Virus record (IMG/VR): IMGVR_UViG_3300045141_000187
Span: 1-40,057 of that record
DNA: 40,057 bases
Direction: 5' to 3' (one strand)
DNA from: a virus
Shown one piece after another: positions 38,802 to 40,057 of this stretch (positions within the stretch are counted from its first letter, which is position 1; the number at the start of each line of letters is the position of its first letter). The notes under the pieces were generated by a model. That model worked only from the letters and a program-made list of their open reading frames with translations, did not search any database and was not told the DNA's origin. The position numbers and the translations under genes were made by a program.

Positions 38802-39010
38802 GTGACACAATTACCCTGGATTTCCTCGGGCGTCAGCTAGCGAAGCTGCTGGACGAGGTGGCAGAGTTCCGCGATCAGCTCACGGTGCTCACGGCGATCT
38901 GCATGCGCGTTGAAGCATCGGTGACCAGCCTGACGATCGAAGTGCGCGCGATGCATTCCCAGCATTCCCGCCTGGAGCGCCGCATTGAGAAGCTGGAGGG
39001 CGGGGCGTGA
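38798..39010 (+). CDS. Coiled-coil protein
   Basis: 70 aa. LGRQLAKLLDEVAEFRDQLT, then VRAMHSQHSRLERRIEKLEG: heptads over most of the length. AAGGAG 9 nt before the ATG. It is followed by two membrane-protein genes, so it could be a cytoplasmic partner of these. Confidence 0.65.
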   Translation: MSDTITLDFLGRQLAKLLDEVAEFRDQLTVLTAICMRVEASVTSLTIEVRAMHSQHSRLERRIEKLEGGA

Positions 39011-39234
39011 TGAGCGACCTGACCGAGAACGAACTCAAGCTGGCGCTGATGAAGGCCGATCTGCTGCTGAAAACCCGCCAGAGCAGATGGGAAGTGCCGC
39101 GCGCTCTGGCGATGATCCTGCTGGCCGCCGCCGCGATTTCAGCAGCCGGTGGCCTGTCCACCTGGCTGTGGCCCGCCAAGCCTCAGACGATCGTCGTGCA
39201 GTTCCAGCAGCCGCTTGCCGTTAAGGTGCAGTGA
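39010..39234 (+). CDS. Single-span membrane protein
   Basis: 74 aa from ATG 39010, joined to the previous stop as TGATG. Charged helix (LTENELKLALMKADLLLKTR), then a transmembrane segment (ALAMILLAAAAISAAGGLST) and a short exported tail. Topology resembles inner-membrane accessory or lysis proteins. Confidence 0.62.
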   Translation: MSDLTENELKLALMKADLLLKTRQSRWEVPRALAMILLAAAAISAAGGLSTWLWPAKPQTIVVQFQQPLAVKVQ

Positions 39235-39434
39235 TGCTGCATTTCCTGATTGGCACTGCCGTCTGCATCTGGATCGCGGAGCGCGTCGCGCACTATTGCA
39301 GCGAATGGCGGCATCGGAAGCTGGTCGCCAGGATGCTGAGCACAACATCATCGCCAGCGACCGAGCGGGGCCTTCTCCTGCCCGGCGTGGCGGTCCTGGC
39401 CGCGTTGGCGGTGGTTCTTCTCTTCGCCCATTGA
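39234..39434 (+). CDS. Two-span membrane protein
   Basis: 66 aa from ATG 39234, again TGATG. Hydrophobic start (MLHFLIGTAVCIWIAERVAH) and hydrophobic end (LLPGVAVLAALAVVLLFAH) around a basic loop. Unknown; holin-like only in build. Confidence 0.6.
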   Translation: MLHFLIGTAVCIWIAERVAHYCSEWRHRKLVARMLSTTSSPATERGLLLPGVAVLAALAVVLLFAH

Positions 39435-39437
39435 TCT

Positions 39438-40057
39438 ATGGTCATCTCTCTAACAGAGGCAAAGTCCGAAGGACTGGCTTGGTACTTCACCGGGGCTCCG
39501 TGCAAACGGGGCCACATCGTACGGCGACGCGTCTCCAACCGAAGGTGCGAAGAATGCGAAAAGATAGGCGTTTCTGCGTGGAAAGCGGCTAACCCAGAGA
39601 AGTTTAAGGCATCGGCAGACAAATACCGCGATCGATACCCCGAGAGAGTCAAAGAGCAGGGCCGACGGCGCGAAGCAAAGCGACGGCAGAAGTACCCCGA
39701 GCAGATCCGTTTAGCAAACAAAGTAGCTTTCGATAAAAACCGCGCCGAGTACTATGCGACCCAACGCCTCTATGCAAAGAGCAACCCAGATATAATTCGG
39801 GCGGCCAATGCCGCGTATAGAGCACGGAAACGCACAGCAGTTGGAACATTAACCGCTGCGGAGTTCTCCGCAATCCTAGAGCGGCAGAAGCACCGCTGCC
39901 ATTGGTGCGGTGACTCGATCAAGACTGGCTCGCAGATAGACCATGTGATTCCACTGGTGAGGGGTGGAGAGCATTCGGCCGCCAACGTGGTCGGCTCATG
40001 CGGGCCGTGCAATCGGCGGAAGCGATCTAAAGACCCAATAGCATGGGCAAACGAGTT
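39438..40057 (+). CDS. HNH endonuclease (3' end outside window)
   Basis: 206 complete codons seen. N-terminal zinc module: GLAWYFTGAPCKRGHIVRRR, then RRCEECEK. A long Arg/Lys-rich helix follows. HNH core: CHWCGDSIKTGSQIDHVIPL, then VRGGEHSAANVVGSCGPCNR. Codons are richer in A than in neighbours, fitting a mobile homing-type endonuclease. The last residues are beyond the window edge. Confidence 0.85.
   Translation, partial: MVISLTEAKSEGLAWYFTGAPCKRGHIVRRRVSNRRCEECEKIGVSAWKAANPEKFKASADKYRDRYPERVKEQGRRREAKRRQKYPEQIRLANKVAFDKNRAEYYATQRLYAKSNPDIIRAANAAYRARKRTAVGTLTAAEFSAILERQKHRCHWCGDSIKTGSQIDHVIPLVRGGEHSAANVVGSCGPCNRRKRSKDPIAWANE

Noticed and set aside
1-40057. tRNA genes or host flanking genes
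   Set aside because: No cloverleaf-like sequence or bacterial housekeeping gene could be recognised by reading; a tRNA search tool would be decisive.

Overview
The window is almost entirely bacteriophage DNA, GC-rich, with short gaps, many 1-4 base gene overlaps (ATGA, GTGA, TGATG, TAATG) and no recognisable host gene. It is either a temperate phage genome or an inserted prophage. The capsid and tail set is podovirus-like: P22-type portal, P22 gp10-like tail hub, N4-gp56-type major capsid protein and a beta-helix tailspike. The strong GC bias, a GcrA-like DNA-binding protein and the general gene style suggest an alphaproteobacterial host. That host assignment is inference.

Layout. A Cro-like/CI-like regulator pair sits at 31.5-32.2 kb with shared operator sequences. 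From the Cro-like gene one long minus-strand block runs left to base 1: VRR-NUC nuclease, small coupled genes, a Transposase_20-domain protein flanked by two 18-nt repeat arrays, an HNH protein, a lambda-O-like initiator carrying its own iterons, a NusG-like antiterminator, probable small and large terminase, portal, small membrane proteins, scaffold, major capsid, an Ig-domain decoration protein, a gp4-like repeat protein, a long series of fibre/tailspike genes (several collagen-like, three with signal peptides), the gp10-like hub, a 2-oxoglutarate oxygenase and a cupin, an ejection-type protein and a very large tail-lysozyme protein cut by the window edge. Plus-strand genes right of the repressor form an early/recombination arm with an ERF annealing protein. 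A minus-strand cluster of small genes (34.8-37.0 kb) follows, then face-to-face promoters, a serine recombinase and a run of small coupled genes ending in an HNH protein cut by the right edge.

Main result. The 134-nt gap between the scaffold gene and its upstream neighbour is filled by a two-repeat, one-spacer mini-CRISPR array (18379-18469). Its 29-nt repeats closely resemble type I-E repeats. There are no cas genes in the window, so it would need host Cas proteins. The 33-nt spacer, read in frame, encodes MLADKIGPEKL. This phage's own scaffold protein carries MLSDKIGAEKL at residues 161-171, preceded by an ATG that fits a type I-E PAM. At the DNA level the own gene differs from the spacer at 10 of 33 positions. 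The simplest reading is that the phage carries a guide against the scaffold gene of a related, competing phage while its own copy has diverged out of range.

Other points of interest are a lambda-like iteron origin inside the initiator gene, a homing endonuclease gene that appears to separate a tail gene from its first two codons, and a hairpin-rich spacer between the scaffold and capsid genes.
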